Below are positions 8,896 to 19,244 of a DNA stretch of 64,000 nt, piece after piece; position 1 is the first letter of the stretch, and each line of letters begins with the position of its first letter. The notes beneath the pieces are model-generated. The model searched no databases and was not told the origin of the DNA. It saw only the letters and a program-made list of their open reading frames with translations. This DNA comes from Microbacterium sp. AB (GTDB taxonomy: Bacteria > Actinomycetota > Actinomycetes > Actinomycetales > Microbacteriaceae), in contig NZ_CP118157.1 in assembly GCF_032878875.1 (NCBI RefSeq), forward strand, positions 1,054,001-1,118,000, read 5' to 3'. A program made the translations under genes and the position numbers.

Positions 8896-10134
8896 ATGGC
8901 CGGTCAGACGGTCCTCGTCGTCAACAGCGGCTCGTCGTCGTTCAAGTACCAGCTCATCGACATGGAGTCGGAGCGGGTCCTCGCGTCGGGCCTCGTCGAG
9001 CGGATCGGCGAGGAGGTCGGCGCCGCGACCCACACCGTCCGCTTCACGGCCGCCCCCGGCGAGCCCGCGCCGGCGATCGCCGACGAGAAGCACAGGCTCG
9101 AGACGGACATCCCCGACCACACGGCGGGGTTCCGGGTGATGCTCGACGCCTTCGCCGCACACGGGCCCGCGCTCGACGCGGATGCGCTCGCCGCGGTCGG
9201 ACACCGCGTCGTGCACGGCGGCGCGCGGTTCTTCGAGCCGACCGTCGTGAACGACCTCGTCGAGATCAACATCGACGAGCTGTCGGTGCTCGCGCCCCTC
9301 CACAACCCGGGCGCGCTGCAGGGCATCAGGGCGGCGCGGGCGGCGTTCCCCGACGTGCCGCACGTCGCGGTCTTCGACACGGCGTTCCACCAGACGCTGC
9401 CGCGAGCCGCCTACACGTACGCGATCGATCGCGAGGTCGCCGAGGCGCACCGCATCCGCCGCTACGGCTTCCACGGGACGAGCCACAAGTACGTCTCCGA
9501 GGCGGCCGCCCGCTTCGTCGGCCGCCCGCTCTCCGAGCTGAGGCAGATCGTTTTCCACCTCGGCAACGGCGCCTCCGTCACGGCCATCGACGGCGGCCGC
9601 TCGGTCGAGACGTCGATGGGGATGACGCCGCTCGAGGGCCTCGTCATGGGCACGCGCTCGGGCGACGTCGACCCGGCCGTGCTGTTCCATCTCGCACGCC
9701 GGGCCGACATGACCACGGGCGAGCTCGACACGCTGCTGAACAAGCGCAGCGGCCTGCTCGGGCTCGCCGGCGTCTCCGACATGCGCGACATCGAGACGCG
9801 CGTCGCGGAGGGGGACGAGGACGCCATCCTCGCGCTCGACGTCTACGTCCACCGCCTGCGCGCCTACGCGGGGAGCTACCTCGCCCAGCTCGGTGGCGTG
9901 GACGTCATCTCGTTCACGGCCGGCGTGGGCGAGAACACCCCCGCCGCCCGCGCGGGCGCGCTCTCGACGCTCGGCTTCGCCGGGATCGAGCTCGACGCCG
10001 AGCGCAACGCGAACGCGCCGCGCGGCGAGCTCTCCGTGATCTCGACGGATGCATCTCCCGTCACGGTGCTCATCGTCCCCACGGACGAGGAGCTGGAGAT
10101 CGCCCGTCAGTCCCTCGCCGCCGCGCGCGCCTGA
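8896..10134 (+). CDS. ackA: Acetate kinase
   Basis: A 412-residue acetate kinase with both family signatures: VLVVNSGSSSFKYQ at the N-terminus and GFHGTSHKYVSEAAAR in the middle, plus FHLGNGASV and TAGVGENTPAAR. It phosphorylates acetate with ATP, or makes ATP from acetyl phosphate delivered by Pta. ATG 8896 is preceded by GGGAG inside the end of pta and lies two bases after its stop, so the pair is translationally coupled. Length is close to the usual 400 residues and nothing essential is missing. Acetyl-CoA synthetase (39831-41798) provides a second acetate-activation route in the same window. Confidence 0.97.
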   Translation: MAGQTVLVVNSGSSSFKYQLIDMESERVLASGLVERIGEEVGAATHTVRFTAAPGEPAPAIADEKHRLETDIPDHTAGFRVMLDAFAAHGPALDADALAAVGHRVVHGGARFFEPTVVNDLVEINIDELSVLAPLHNPGALQGIRAARAAFPDVPHVAVFDTAFHQTLPRAAYTYAIDREVAEAHRIRRYGFHGTSHKYVSEAAARFVGRPLSELRQIVFHLGNGASVTAIDGGRSVETSMGMTPLEGLVMGTRSGDVDPAVLFHLARRADMTTGELDTLLNKRSGLLGLAGVSDMRDIETRVAEGDEDAILALDVYVHRLRAYAGSYLAQLGGVDVISFTAGVGENTPAARAGALSTLGFAGIELDAERNANAPRGELSVISTDASPVTVLIVPTDEELEIARQSLAAARA

Positions 10135-10212
10135 CCCGCGCCGGCTCGCCATCCGCGGCGGAGCACCACTACGCTGGGGGCATCAGCGGACACCCTGTGT
10201 GACGGAGGATCT

Positions 10213-10965
10213 GTGACGTCCCTGCCCGACACGACCCTTCCCGACCTCACGACGTACGACGCGGTGCTCTTCGACCTCGACGGCGTGCTCACGCCCACCG
10301 CCGAGGTGCACATGCACGCCTGGCGCGCGATGTTCGAGCAGCTCTTCGCCCAGTGGGACATCGAGCCGCCGTACACCGACCAGGACTACTTCGACCATCT
10401 CGACGGCAAGAGGCGCTACGACGGGGTCGCCGCGCTCCTGCGCAGCCGCGACGTCGAGATCCCGTGGGGCGAGCCCGGCGACGACCCGTCCGCCGACACG
10501 GTGTGCGGCATCGGCAACCGCAAGAACGTCGTCTTCTCCCGCGTGCTGGCCGAAGAGGGCATCGCCCCCTATCCCGGATCGATCGCGCTGCTCGACGCGC
10601 TCGATCGGGTCGGGACCCCCGTCGCCGTCGTGTCGAGCTCCAAGAACGCGCAGGACGTGCTCGCCGCGGCCGGCATCCTCGACCGCTTCCCCGTGATCGT
10701 CGACGGCCTCCTCGCCGAGCGCGACGACCTCCCGTCCAAGCCCGCGCCCGACGTGTTCCTCGCCGGGGCCGCGCAGCTCGGCGTCTCGGCCGGACGCTCG
10801 GCGGCCGTCGAGGACGCCGTCAGCGGCGTCGCCTCGGCCGCGGCGGGACGCTTCGGGCTCGTCGTCGGCGTCGACCGCGGCGCCGGCGCCGCCGCCCTCA
10901 CGGCCGCCGGCGCGCACATCGTCGTCACCGATCTCGCCGAGCTCGTCGCATCCGCGACGCGCTGA
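10213..10965 (+). CDS. HAD hydrolase, beta-phosphoglucomutase-like
   Basis: A 250-residue HAD-superfamily enzyme. Motif I is FDLDGVLTPTAEVH near residue 18, with both Asp residues; motif II is VVSSSKN; motif III is the Lys of LPSKPAPDVFLAGA; and motif IV is VEDAVSGV. The cap and motif pattern match beta-phosphoglucomutase. The next gene encodes a GH65 phosphorylase, which typically releases beta-glucose 1-phosphate; a beta-phosphoglucomutase then converts it to glucose 6-phosphate. GTG 10213 has a GGAGG six bases upstream. The pairing makes the phosphomutase role likely, though a plain sugar phosphatase is possible. Confidence 0.85.
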   Translation: MTSLPDTTLPDLTTYDAVLFDLDGVLTPTAEVHMHAWRAMFEQLFAQWDIEPPYTDQDYFDHLDGKRRYDGVAALLRSRDVEIPWGEPGDDPSADTVCGIGNRKNVVFSRVLAEEGIAPYPGSIALLDALDRVGTPVAVVSSSKNAQDVLAAAGILDRFPVIVDGLLAERDDLPSKPAPDVFLAGAAQLGVSAGRSAAVEDAVSGVASAAAGRFGLVVGVDRGAGAAALTAAGAHIVVTDLAELVASATR

Positions 10966-11023
10966 CGGTCGGCCCCGCCCTCACCCGACACCCGTCCGGC
11001 CCCCACATCCTCCGGAGCAACGC

Positions 11024-13534
11024 ATGATCGATCGCGACCGCTTTCCCGTCGACCCCTGGCGTCTCGTCGAGACGCGTCACTCCGAGGAGGACGCCGGCGT
11101 CACCGAGACGCTCTTCGCCGTGGGCAACGGCTTCCTCGGCCTGCGCGGCAACTTCCCCGAGGGGAGGAACGCGCACGAGCACGGCACGTTCATCAACGGG
11201 TTCCACGAGACGTGGCCCATCCGCCACGCCGAGAGCGCCTACGGCTTCGCCGAGGTCGGGCAGACGATCGTCAACGTGCCGGACCCGAAGGTCCTCCGTG
11301 TGTACGTCGACGACGAGCCGCTCTCGCTCGACCTCGCCGACGTGCGCGAGTACGAGCGGTCGCTCGACTTCCGCGACGGCGTGCTGCGACGCCGCGTCCT
11401 CTGGGTGACGCCGTCGGGCAAGGAGGTCCTGCTCGAGTCGGACCGCCTCGTGTCGTTCGAGGACCGCCACCTCTCGATCGAGCGGATGTCCGTGACGGTG
11501 CTGAACGCCGACGCGCCCGTGGTGGTCAACAGCCAGCTCATCAACCGCCAGGACGGCCAGGACGTCTACGGCGGGCGCCCCCCGGGCGTGCGCACGTCGC
11601 CCGGGTTCGACCCGCGCAAGGCGGAGAAGATCGATGCGGAACGCGTCCTGGTGCCCCAGGAGTACTGGCAGGACGGAACGCGCTCGGCGCTGTCGTATCG
11701 CACGGCCTCCTCCGGGATGACGCTCGCCGTCGTCGCCGACCACGTCATCGAGACCGGCAACGACTACATGCACCGCGCGCTTATCGAGCCCGACATCGCG
11801 AAGAACGTGTTCCGCGTCGACGCGAAGGCGGGGGTGCGCACCACCGTCACGAAGATCGTGAGCTACCACACGTCGCGCAGCGTGCCGGCTCCGGAGCTCG
11901 TCGACCGCTGCCGGCGCACGCTCGACCGCGCGCTCGCCGCGGGGGCGCCGTCGTTCTACGAGGCGCAGCGCGCCTGGGTGTCGGACTTCTGGGAGCGCTC
12001 GGACGTGCGCATCGCCGGGCACGACGACGTGCAGCAGGCGACGCGCTGGGCCCTGCTCCAGCTCGCGATGGCGGCGGCGCGGGCGGACGGATGGGGCGTG
12101 CCGGCGAAGGGCGTCACGGGGTCGGGGTACAGCGGGCACTACTTCTGGGACACCGAGATCTACATCCTCCCGTTCCTCGCGTACACGACGCCGCTGTGGG
12201 CGCGCAACGCCATGCGCATGCGCACGAAGATGCTGCCGGCGGCGCGCCGCCGGGCGGCGCAGATGAGCGAGGCGGGGGCGCTCTACCCCTGGCGCACGAT
12301 CAACGGCGAGGAGGCGTCGGCATACTACGCGGCCGGCACCGCGCAGTACCACATCAACGCGGACATCGCCTTCGCGCTCGTGCGGTACGTACGGGCGACG
12401 GGCGACGTCGACTTCATGGCGCGCGAGGGCGTCGACGTGCTCGTCGAGACGGCGCGCATGTGGACGTCGCTCGGGTTCTGGCGGCAGAACGAGGGCGAGG
12501 AGAGCTTCCACATCCACGGCGTCACGGGGCCGGACGAGTACACGACGGTCGTGAACGACAACCTCTTCACGAACGTCATGGCACGGTTCAACCTGCGCGC
12601 GGCGGCCCACACCGTCCGCGAGATGGCCGAGCGGGCCGGACGCTCCTACCGCGACCTCGTCGACCGTGTGCAGCTCGACCCGGGCGAGCCGGAGGTGTGG
12701 GAGCGCGCGGCGGACGCGATGTTCATCCCCTACAACGAGCAGCTCGGCATCAACCCGCAGGACTCGCTGTTCCTCGAGCGCGAGGTGTGGGACCTCGAGC
12801 ACACCCCCGACGATCAGCGCCCGCTCCTGCTGCACTTCCATCCGCTCGTCATCTACCGCTTCCAGGTGCTCAAGCAGGCGGATGTCGTGCTCGCGCTGTT
12901 CCTGCAGGGCAACCAGTTCTCGGAGGAGGAGAAGAGGGCCGACTTCGACTACTACGACCCGCTGACGACGGGCGACTCGACGCTCTCGGCGGTGGTGCAG
13001 TCGATCCTCGCGGCGGAGGTCGGCTACCGCGATCTGGCGCGGGAGTACTTCGAGCGCGCGCTGTTCGTCGACATCGCCGACCTGCACCGCAACGCGTCGG
13101 ACGGCGTGCACGTCGCGTCGGCGGGAGGAGTGTGGACGGCGCTCGTGTTCGGGTTCGGCGGCATGCGCGACCACGACGGCGTGCTGACCTTCGATCCGCG
13201 TCTTCCGCAGGACTGGCCGGAGCTGAGCTTCCCGCTCACGTGGCAGGGGACGGAGCTCGACGTCACGATCCGCCGCGACGTGCTCCGCCTGTCGGTGCGC
13301 TCGGGGGAGCCGGTGACGTTCGGCGTACGCGGCGAGACCCACGTCGCGAGCCGGGACGCGGAGGCCGTCGTGCCGCTCGACGACCAGGGTCCCGTCCTGC
13401 ACGGCCGCCCGACGATGCGGAAGTACTCGTCGATGCGCCGCGAGGACGGCACGCCGCTCGAGCCGACGCTGCCGCCCGTGACGACGGCCATCCCGATCGT
13501 GCTGGACGATCTCTTCGAGGGGACGAGGGACTGA
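11024..13534 (+). CDS. Glycoside hydrolase family 65 disaccharide phosphorylase
   Basis: An 836-residue GH65 protein. The N-terminal beta-sandwich (FAVGNGFLGLRGNF) is followed by the (alpha/alpha)6 catalytic barrel with SGHYFWDTEIYILPF, GEEAS and the general acid Glu505 in HGVTGPDEYTTVVNDN, then the C-terminal sheet domains. GH65 enzymes phosphorolyse or hydrolyse alpha-glucosidic disaccharides (maltose, trehalose, kojibiose, nigerose); the specificity cannot be fixed from these motifs. The upstream beta-phosphoglucomutase-like gene supports a phosphorylase that yields beta-glucose 1-phosphate. The start at ATG 11024 follows a CGGAGC sequence and gives the family N-terminus. The two genes are 58 bp apart, on the same strand. 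Confidence 0.92.
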   Translation: MIDRDRFPVDPWRLVETRHSEEDAGVTETLFAVGNGFLGLRGNFPEGRNAHEHGTFINGFHETWPIRHAESAYGFAEVGQTIVNVPDPKVLRVYVDDEPLSLDLADVREYERSLDFRDGVLRRRVLWVTPSGKEVLLESDRLVSFEDRHLSIERMSVTVLNADAPVVVNSQLINRQDGQDVYGGRPPGVRTSPGFDPRKAEKIDAERVLVPQEYWQDGTRSALSYRTASSGMTLAVVADHVIETGNDYMHRALIEPDIAKNVFRVDAKAGVRTTVTKIVSYHTSRSVPAPELVDRCRRTLDRALAAGAPSFYEAQRAWVSDFWERSDVRIAGHDDVQQATRWALLQLAMAAARADGWGVPAKGVTGSGYSGHYFWDTEIYILPFLAYTTPLWARNAMRMRTKMLPAARRRAAQMSEAGALYPWRTINGEEASAYYAAGTAQYHINADIAFALVRYVRATGDVDFMAREGVDVLVETARMWTSLGFWRQNEGEESFHIHGVTGPDEYTTVVNDNLFTNVMARFNLRAAAHTVREMAERAGRSYRDLVDRVQLDPGEPEVWERAADAMFIPYNEQLGINPQDSLFLEREVWDLEHTPDDQRPLLLHFHPLVIYRFQVLKQADVVLALFLQGNQFSEEEKRADFDYYDPLTTGDSTLSAVVQSILAAEVGYRDLAREYFERALFVDIADLHRNASDGVHVASAGGVWTALVFGFGGMRDHDGVLTFDPRLPQDWPELSFPLTWQGTELDVTIRRDVLRLSVRSGEPVTFGVRGETHVASRDAEAVVPLDDQGPVLHGRPTMRKYSSMRREDGTPLEPTLPPVTTAIPIVLDDLFEGTRD

Positions 13535-13589
13535 GGGCGGACGGCACACCCGGCTGGGAGACGCCGGGAACAATGTCGGCGGGGAGCCG

Positions 13590-13595
13590 TAGGCT
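13590..13595 (+). promoter_or_regulatory. -10 box of dnaX (leaderless start)
   Basis: TAGGCT ends six bases before the GTG start of dnaX, with no ribosome binding site in between. A leaderless dnaX mRNA is expected. Confidence 0.5.
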
Positions 13596-13601
13596 GGATC
13601 C

Positions 13602-16028
13602 GTGACCACCGCCTTGTATCGCCGCTACCGGCCGGAGACCTTCGGCGAGATGATCGGCCAGGCGCAGGTCACGGATCCGCTCATGACCGCGCTGCGGGGC
13701 GACCGCATCGGCCACGCCTACCTCTTCTCCGGTCCGCGCGGCTGCGGCAAGACGACGTCGGCGCGCATCCTGGCGCGCTGCCTCAACTGCGCCGAGGGCC
13801 CGACGGACACGCCGTGCGGCACGTGCGACAGCTGCGTGGAGCTCTCTCGCGCGGGCGGCGGGTCGCTCGACGTCGTCGAGATCGACGCGGCCAGCCACAA
13901 CGGCGTCGACGACGCGCGCGATCTGCGCGAGCGGGCGATCTTCGCCCCCGCGCGCGACCGGTTCAAGATCTTCATCCTCGACGAGGCCCACATGGTCACG
14001 CCGCAGGGGTTCAACGCGCTGCTGAAGCTCGTCGAGGAGCCTCCCGAGCACGTGAAGTTCATCTTCGCGACCACCGAGCCCGACAAGGTGATCGGCACCA
14101 TCCGCTCGCGCACGCACCACTATCCGTTCCGCCTTGTGCCGCCCGCGGCGATGCTCCAGTACGTCGAGCGGCTGTGCGCGGAGGAGGGCGTGGCGGTCGC
14201 CCAGGGCGTGCTGCCGCTCGTCGTCCGCGCCGGCGGCGGATCGCCGCGTGACACGCTGTCGATCCTCGATCAGCTCATCGCCGGCTCCGAGCAGGACAGC
14301 GTCTCGTACGCGCGGGCGGTCGCCCTGCTCGGCTACACGCACGGCGAGCTGCTCGACGAGGTCGTCGACGCGTTCGCGGCCGCCGACGCCGCGGCCGCCT
14401 TCGGGGCCGTCGACCGCGTCGTGCAGACGGGGCAGGACCCGCGCCGCTTCGTCGACGACCTGCTCGAGCGCCTGCGCGACCTCATCGTCATCGCCGCGAC
14501 CGGCGCCGGGGCCTCGGCGGTGCTGCGCGGCGTCCCCGCCGACGAGCTGGAGCGGATGGGCCAGCAGGCCCAGCGTCTCGGCGCCGACCGTCTCTCGCGC
14601 ACCGCCGACATCGTCAGCGCCGCCCTGGACGGGATGACGGGTGCGACATCGCCGCGCCTGCAGCTCGAGCTCATGATCGCGCGCGTGCTCACCCACGGCG
14701 CCGCCCCTGCGGGGCAGGCCGTGCCGTCCGGAGGAGCGTCCGCGACCGGCGCGCCCGCATCGCCGTCCGGGGGGAGCCCGTCCGAACGCCCCGCGCCTGC
14801 GACGGCATCGCCCGCCTCCCCGGCCGCGGCGCCCGGTGCCGCTCCTGCTGCCCCTCCGACCGCCGCTCCTGCGGCGCCTCCAGCCGCTGAGCCCGCGGCA
14901 GCGGCGCCTCCGACGGCGGCGCCCGCGGTTTCGCCGCCGTCCGGCCCCGAGGGCGACACCGTGCCCGCTGCCGGCTGGGCGGCCATCCCTCCGGGGACGG
15001 ACACCCGGACGCCGTCCGAGCCGCCGCGAACCGGCACCGGCGACGACCGCTCACCGAGCTCCCGTCCGGCGGAACCCCAGGCCCCGTCGCCCGTCGACGA
15101 CGTGCCGCCGCCCGACCTCGACGACGAGCCGCCGTACGAGCCCGCCGACGAGACCCCGCCGGCACGACGGGCCTCCGAGTCGGCTCCCGAGACGCCGCCT
15201 GCCTCCGAGAGCGCCGGGCTGACCCTGCCCGCCGTCCGGTCCGCGTGGAACGGCATCCTGTCCCGCGTCGAGTCGACGAGCCGGTCGTCGTGGCTGGTGC
15301 TGCAGAGCGCGCGTCCGGTCGAGGCCGCGGAAGACATCCTCACCCTCGTCTTCACCAACCAGGGCGATCTGGCGACGTTCAAGCAGCGCACCCCGCAGGG
15401 CGGCGGCGTCAGCGAGGATCTCCGGACGGCCATCCTCGACGTTCTCGGCATCCGCGTGAAGTACCTCGCACGCTACGACGGCGGTCAGAGCGGGCCGGAC
15501 GGCGGGCACGGGCGCTCGGACGGCCCGACGGACGGTCCGGCCGCCGCACCGTCGGCGCCCCAGCCACAGTCCCCGCCGGAGTCCCCCCGCGGCGATGCCC
15601 CTCCCGTCTCCCCGGGGCGTGCGTCCTCGCCGTCTCCCGCGCCGCGCGCCGCCGCGTCGTACGCCGCCGCACCCGTCACGGAGTGGGCCGTCGCCACCAT
15701 CCCGGGCAGCGCGCTCGCGGTCGACGACGACCCCGAGGAGGCGGTGGTGCCTCCCGCCGCACGCGTGGCGGCTCCCGTGCGCGACGGAGAGGTCGTCGTC
15801 CCGGCCGCCGTGCCGGAGGACGACGACGTCGACCCCGGCGACATCCCGCCGGAGCCCGCCGACGTCATCGCCCCGGCTCCGCCTCCCGCGCCTCCCGCTC
15901 CCGTCGTGCAGGCGCGCAGCGTCGGCCCGGAGGGCATCCAGCGATACGGCGAGGCGGTCGTGCGGCAGGTGCTCGGCGCGAGGTTCCTCCACGAGGAGCC
16001 GTACGAGCCCCCCACGCGCTTCCCGTGA
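13602..16028 (+). CDS. dnaX: DNA polymerase III subunits gamma and tau
   Basis: An 808-residue DnaX. Walker A is GPRGCGKTT (residues 44-52), the zinc-binding cysteines are in CLNCAEG and CGTCDSC, Walker B/DEAH is FILDEAHMV and the sensor is [16 protein letters not shown]. Residues from about 365 to 530 form a long Ala/Pro/Ser-rich low-complexity linker, typical of high-GC actinobacteria, before the polymerase-binding C-terminal part. A second Pro-rich stretch occupies the tail. It loads the sliding clamp together with delta and delta prime (holB at 48402). No slippery A-rich frameshift site for a gamma form was noticed. recR follows after 19 bp. Confidence 0.96.
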   Translation: MTTALYRRYRPETFGEMIGQAQVTDPLMTALRGDRIGHAYLFSGPRGCGKTTSARILARCLNCAEGPTDTPCGTCDSCVELSRAGGGSLDVVEIDAASHNGVDDARDLRERAIFAPARDRFKIFILDEAHMVTPQGFNALLKLVEEPPEHVKFIFATTEPDKVIGTIRSRTHHYPFRLVPPAAMLQYVERLCAEEGVAVAQGVLPLVVRAGGGSPRDTLSILDQLIAGSEQDSVSYARAVALLGYTHGELLDEVVDAFAAADAAAAFGAVDRVVQTGQDPRRFVDDLLERLRDLIVIAATGAGASAVLRGVPADELERMGQQAQRLGADRLSRTADIVSAALDGMTGATSPRLQLELMIARVLTHGAAPAGQAVPSGGASATGAPASPSGGSPSERPAPATASPASPAAAPGAAPAAPPTAAPAAPPAAEPAAAAPPTAAPAVSPPSGPEGDTVPAAGWAAIPPGTDTRTPSEPPRTGTGDDRSPSSRPAEPQAPSPVDDVPPPDLDDEPPYEPADETPPARRASESAPETPPASESAGLTLPAVRSAWNGILSRVESTSRSSWLVLQSARPVEAAEDILTLVFTNQGDLATFKQRTPQGGGVSEDLRTAILDVLGIRVKYLARYDGGQSGPDGGHGRSDGPTDGPAAAPSAPQPQSPPESPRGDAPPVSPGRASSPSPAPRAAASYAAAPVTEWAVATIPGSALAVDDDPEEAVVPPAARVAAPVRDGEVVVPAAVPEDDDVDPGDIPPEPADVIAPAPPPAPPAPVVQARSVGPEGIQRYGEAVVRQVLGARFLHEEPYEPPTRFP

Positions 16029-16047
16029 CGTAAGGACACCCCACCCC

Positions 16048-16641
16048 ATGTACGACGGCATCGTCCAGGAGCTGATCGACGAGCTCGGCCGCCTTCCCGG
16101 CATCGGCCCGAAGTCGGCTCAGCGCATCGCCTTCCACATCCTGCAGACGCCCACGTTCGACGTGTCGCGCCTGTCGGAGCTGCTGCGCGAGGTGCGCGAG
16201 CGCGTGAGCTTCTGCGAGATCTGCGGCAACGTCTCCGAGAGCGAGATCTGCTCGATCTGCCGCGACCCGCGCCGCAACGCGGAGCTCATCTGCGTCGTCG
16301 AGGACGCCAAGGACGTCGCGGCGATCGAGCGTACGCGGGAGTTCCGGGGCCGCTACCACGTGCTGGGCGGCGCGATCAGCCCCATCGCGGGCATCGGCCC
16401 CGACGACCTGCGCATCCAGCAGCTCATGACGCGTCTCGCCGACGGCACGGTGCAGGAGGTCATCCTCGCCACGAACCCGAACCTCGAGGGCGAGGCCACG
16501 GCCGCCTACCTCAGCCGCCTGCTCACGACGCTCGACATCGCCGTCTCGCGCCTCGCGTCCGGCCTCCCGGTCGGCGGCGACCTCGAGTACGCCGACGAGG
16601 TGACGCTGGGGCGGGCGTTCGAGGGCCGGCGAAGGCTGTAG
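16048..16641 (+). CDS. recR: Recombination protein RecR
   Basis: A 197-residue RecR with the N-terminal helix-hairpin-helix [17 protein letters not shown], a four-cysteine zinc finger (C56, C59, C68, C71 in [16 protein letters not shown]), and a Toprim domain beginning [10 protein letters not shown] and including [11 protein letters not shown]. It works with RecO and RecF in loading RecA at gaps. The start is ATG 16048, and the gene lies directly after dnaX, as in most bacteria. Length is standard. Confidence 0.97.
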   Translation: MYDGIVQELIDELGRLPGIGPKSAQRIAFHILQTPTFDVSRLSELLREVRERVSFCEICGNVSESEICSICRDPRRNAELICVVEDAKDVAAIERTREFRGRYHVLGGAISPIAGIGPDDLRIQQLMTRLADGTVQEVILATNPNLEGEATAAYLSRLLTTLDIAVSRLASGLPVGGDLEYADEVTLGRAFEGRRRL

Positions 16642-16673
16642 CCCGGCCGTCGTCGGCACTCCCGAGGCTTGCC

Positions 16674-16679
16674 TAAGAT
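16674..16679 (+). promoter_or_regulatory. -10 box upstream of lysC
   Basis: TAAGAT is a near-consensus -10 hexamer 58 bp upstream of the lysC TTG start, in the 96-bp spacer after recR. The transcript would have a leader of about 50 bases carrying GAGGAG in front of the start. Confidence 0.5.
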
Positions 16680-16737
16680 TGACCGGTGGGCGCGTTCTGC
16701 GTCCCGCCATCCCGCGTACGCATCGAGGAGCCCCACC

Positions 16738-18045
16738 TTGGCGTTGATCGTCCAGAAGTTCGGCGGATCGTCCGTCGCCGACGCCGAGAGCATCAAACGC
16801 GTCGCCAAGCGCATCGTCGACACCCGCCGCGCCGGCAACGACGTCGTCGTCGCCGTGAGCGCCATGGGCGACACCACCGACGAGCTGCTCGACCTCGCCT
16901 CGCAGGTCGCGCCGGTCCCCGCTCCGCGCGAGCTCGACATGCTGCTCTCGAGCGGCGAGCGCATCTCCATGGCGCTGCTGGCGATGGCCATCTCGTCGAT
17001 GGGCTACGAGGCGCGCTCGTTCACGGGCAGCCAGGCCGGCATGATCACGACGGCCGATCACGGCTCGGCGCGCATCGTCGACGTCACGCCGGTGCGGCTG
17101 CGCGCAGCCCTGGACGACGGCGCGATCGTCATCGTGGCGGGCTTCCAGGGCTTCAACCGCGACACCAAGGACATCACGACGCTCGGACGCGGCGGCTCCG
17201 ACACCACGGCGGTGGCCCTCGCCGCGGCCCTCGACGCCGACGTGTGCGAGATCTACAGCGACGTGGACGGCATCTTCACCGCAGACCCGCGCGTCGTGCC
17301 GCTCGCGCGCAAGCTCGACCGCATCACCGCGGAGGAGATGCTGGAGCTCGCGGCCAACGGCGCCAAGGTGCTCTACATCCGCGCCGTCGAGTACGCACGC
17401 CGTCACGGCGTGCTCATCCACGCCCGCTCGACCTTCACGTCGAACGAGGGCACGTATGTTCTGGGCGAGGGGATGAAGACCCCCCGCGATGCCAAGGGAG
17501 AGACCATGTCGGACGACGCCATCGGAATGGAAGAGCCGGTCGTGGCCGGCGTCGCGATCGACCGCAGCCAGGCGAAGATCACGGTGCTCGGCGTGCCGGA
17601 CGTGCCGGGCTCGGCCGCGGCCATCTTCACGCTCGTGGCGAAGACGGGCGCGAACATCGACATGATCGTGCAGAACGTGCAGTCCGCGAAGGCGGGCCGC
17701 ACCGACATCTCGTTCACCCTGCCGAAGCAGTCGGCCGCCGAGGTCGCGAAGGCCCTCACGGGCGCGCAGGACGAGATGGGGTTCGAGAACCTCGTCTACG
17801 ACGACCAGGTCGGCAAGCTCTCGGTCGTGGGCGCCGGCATGCGCACGCACTCGGGGGTCTCTCTCACGCTCTTCCAGGCGTTGAGCGCCTCGGCCATCAA
17901 CATCGAGATGATCTCGACGAGCGAGATCCGCATCTCGGTCATCCTGCGCGACACGGAGCTCGACGAGGCCGCCCGCGTCGTGCACACCGCCTACGGACTG
18001 GACGGCGAGATCGAGGCCACCGTCTACGCCGGCACGGGGCGCTGA
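16738..18045 (+). CDS. lysC: Aspartate kinase (alpha chain)
   Basis: A 435-residue aspartokinase that phosphorylates aspartate, the first step to lysine, threonine, methionine and diaminopimelate. The kinase domain begins [16 protein letters not shown] and includes [16 protein letters not shown]; two ACT domains (about residues 275-435) bind regulatory amino acids. TTG 16738 is chosen because GAGGAG lies eight bases upstream and the protein begins right at the conserved KFGG region. An internal in-frame start can yield the separate beta subunit (next entry). asd follows, giving the lysC-asd pair typical of actinobacteria. Confidence 0.95.
   Translation: MALIVQKFGGSSVADAESIKRVAKRIVDTRRAGNDVVVAVSAMGDTTDELLDLASQVAPVPAPRELDMLLSSGERISMALLAMAISSMGYEARSFTGSQAGMITTADHGSARIVDVTPVRLRAALDDGAIVIVAGFQGFNRDTKDITTLGRGGSDTTAVALAAALDADVCEIYSDVDGIFTADPRVVPLARKLDRITAEEMLELAANGAKVLYIRAVEYARRHGVLIHARSTFTSNEGTYVLGEGMKTPRDAKGETMSDDAIGMEEPVVAGVAIDRSQAKITVLGVPDVPGSAAAIFTLVAKTGANIDMIVQNVQSAKAGRTDISFTLPKQSAAEVAKALTGAQDEMGFENLVYDDQVGKLSVVGAGMRTHSGVSLTLFQALSASAINIEMISTSEIRISVILRDTELDEAARVVHTAYGLDGEIEATVYAGTGR
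17506..18045 (+). CDS. Aspartate kinase beta chain from an internal in-frame start
   Basis: Inside lysC, ATG 17506 ([15 protein letters not shown]) is preceded by AAGGGAGAG with good spacing and lies in the linker just before the ACT domains. Translation from it would give a 179-residue regulatory subunit. Corynebacteria and bacilli are known to make alpha2-beta2 aspartokinase from overlapping in-frame genes, and the start sits where the known beta starts lie. Use of this start here is inferred from the ribosome site and position only. Confidence 0.6.
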   Translation: MSDDAIGMEEPVVAGVAIDRSQAKITVLGVPDVPGSAAAIFTLVAKTGANIDMIVQNVQSAKAGRTDISFTLPKQSAAEVAKALTGAQDEMGFENLVYDDQVGKLSVVGAGMRTHSGVSLTLFQALSASAINIEMISTSEIRISVILRDTELDEAARVVHTAYGLDGEIEATVYAGTGR

Positions 18046-19173
<1,128 letters not shown>

Positions 19174-19230
19174 GCGCAAGTTCCGCCGTTCTTTCGGGCC
19201 GGACGGTCGGGGTCGTGGAGTCACGCGGAA

Positions 19231-19236
19231 TATGAT
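19231..19236 (+). promoter_or_regulatory. -10 box of mqo (leaderless start)
   Basis: TATGAT, a near-perfect -10, ends eight bases before the GTG start of mqo; no ribosome binding site is seen. Transcription should start on or next to the start codon. Confidence 0.55.
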
Positions 19237-19244
19237 GGATCATC

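Noticed and set aside
6985..10134. 1049-codon plus-strand frame running through pta into ackA
   Set aside because: Its first two thirds are an Arg-rich out-of-frame reading of pta; only the last 412 codons are real (ackA).
10925..13609. 894-codon minus-strand frame antisense to the GH65 gene
   Set aside because: Composition is that of an antisense shadow, and the plus strand has complete GH65 motifs.
16642..16737. Possible lysine riboswitch or leader peptide before lysC
   Set aside because: The spacer is under 100 bases, has no L-box core and no short Lys/Thr-rich open frame.
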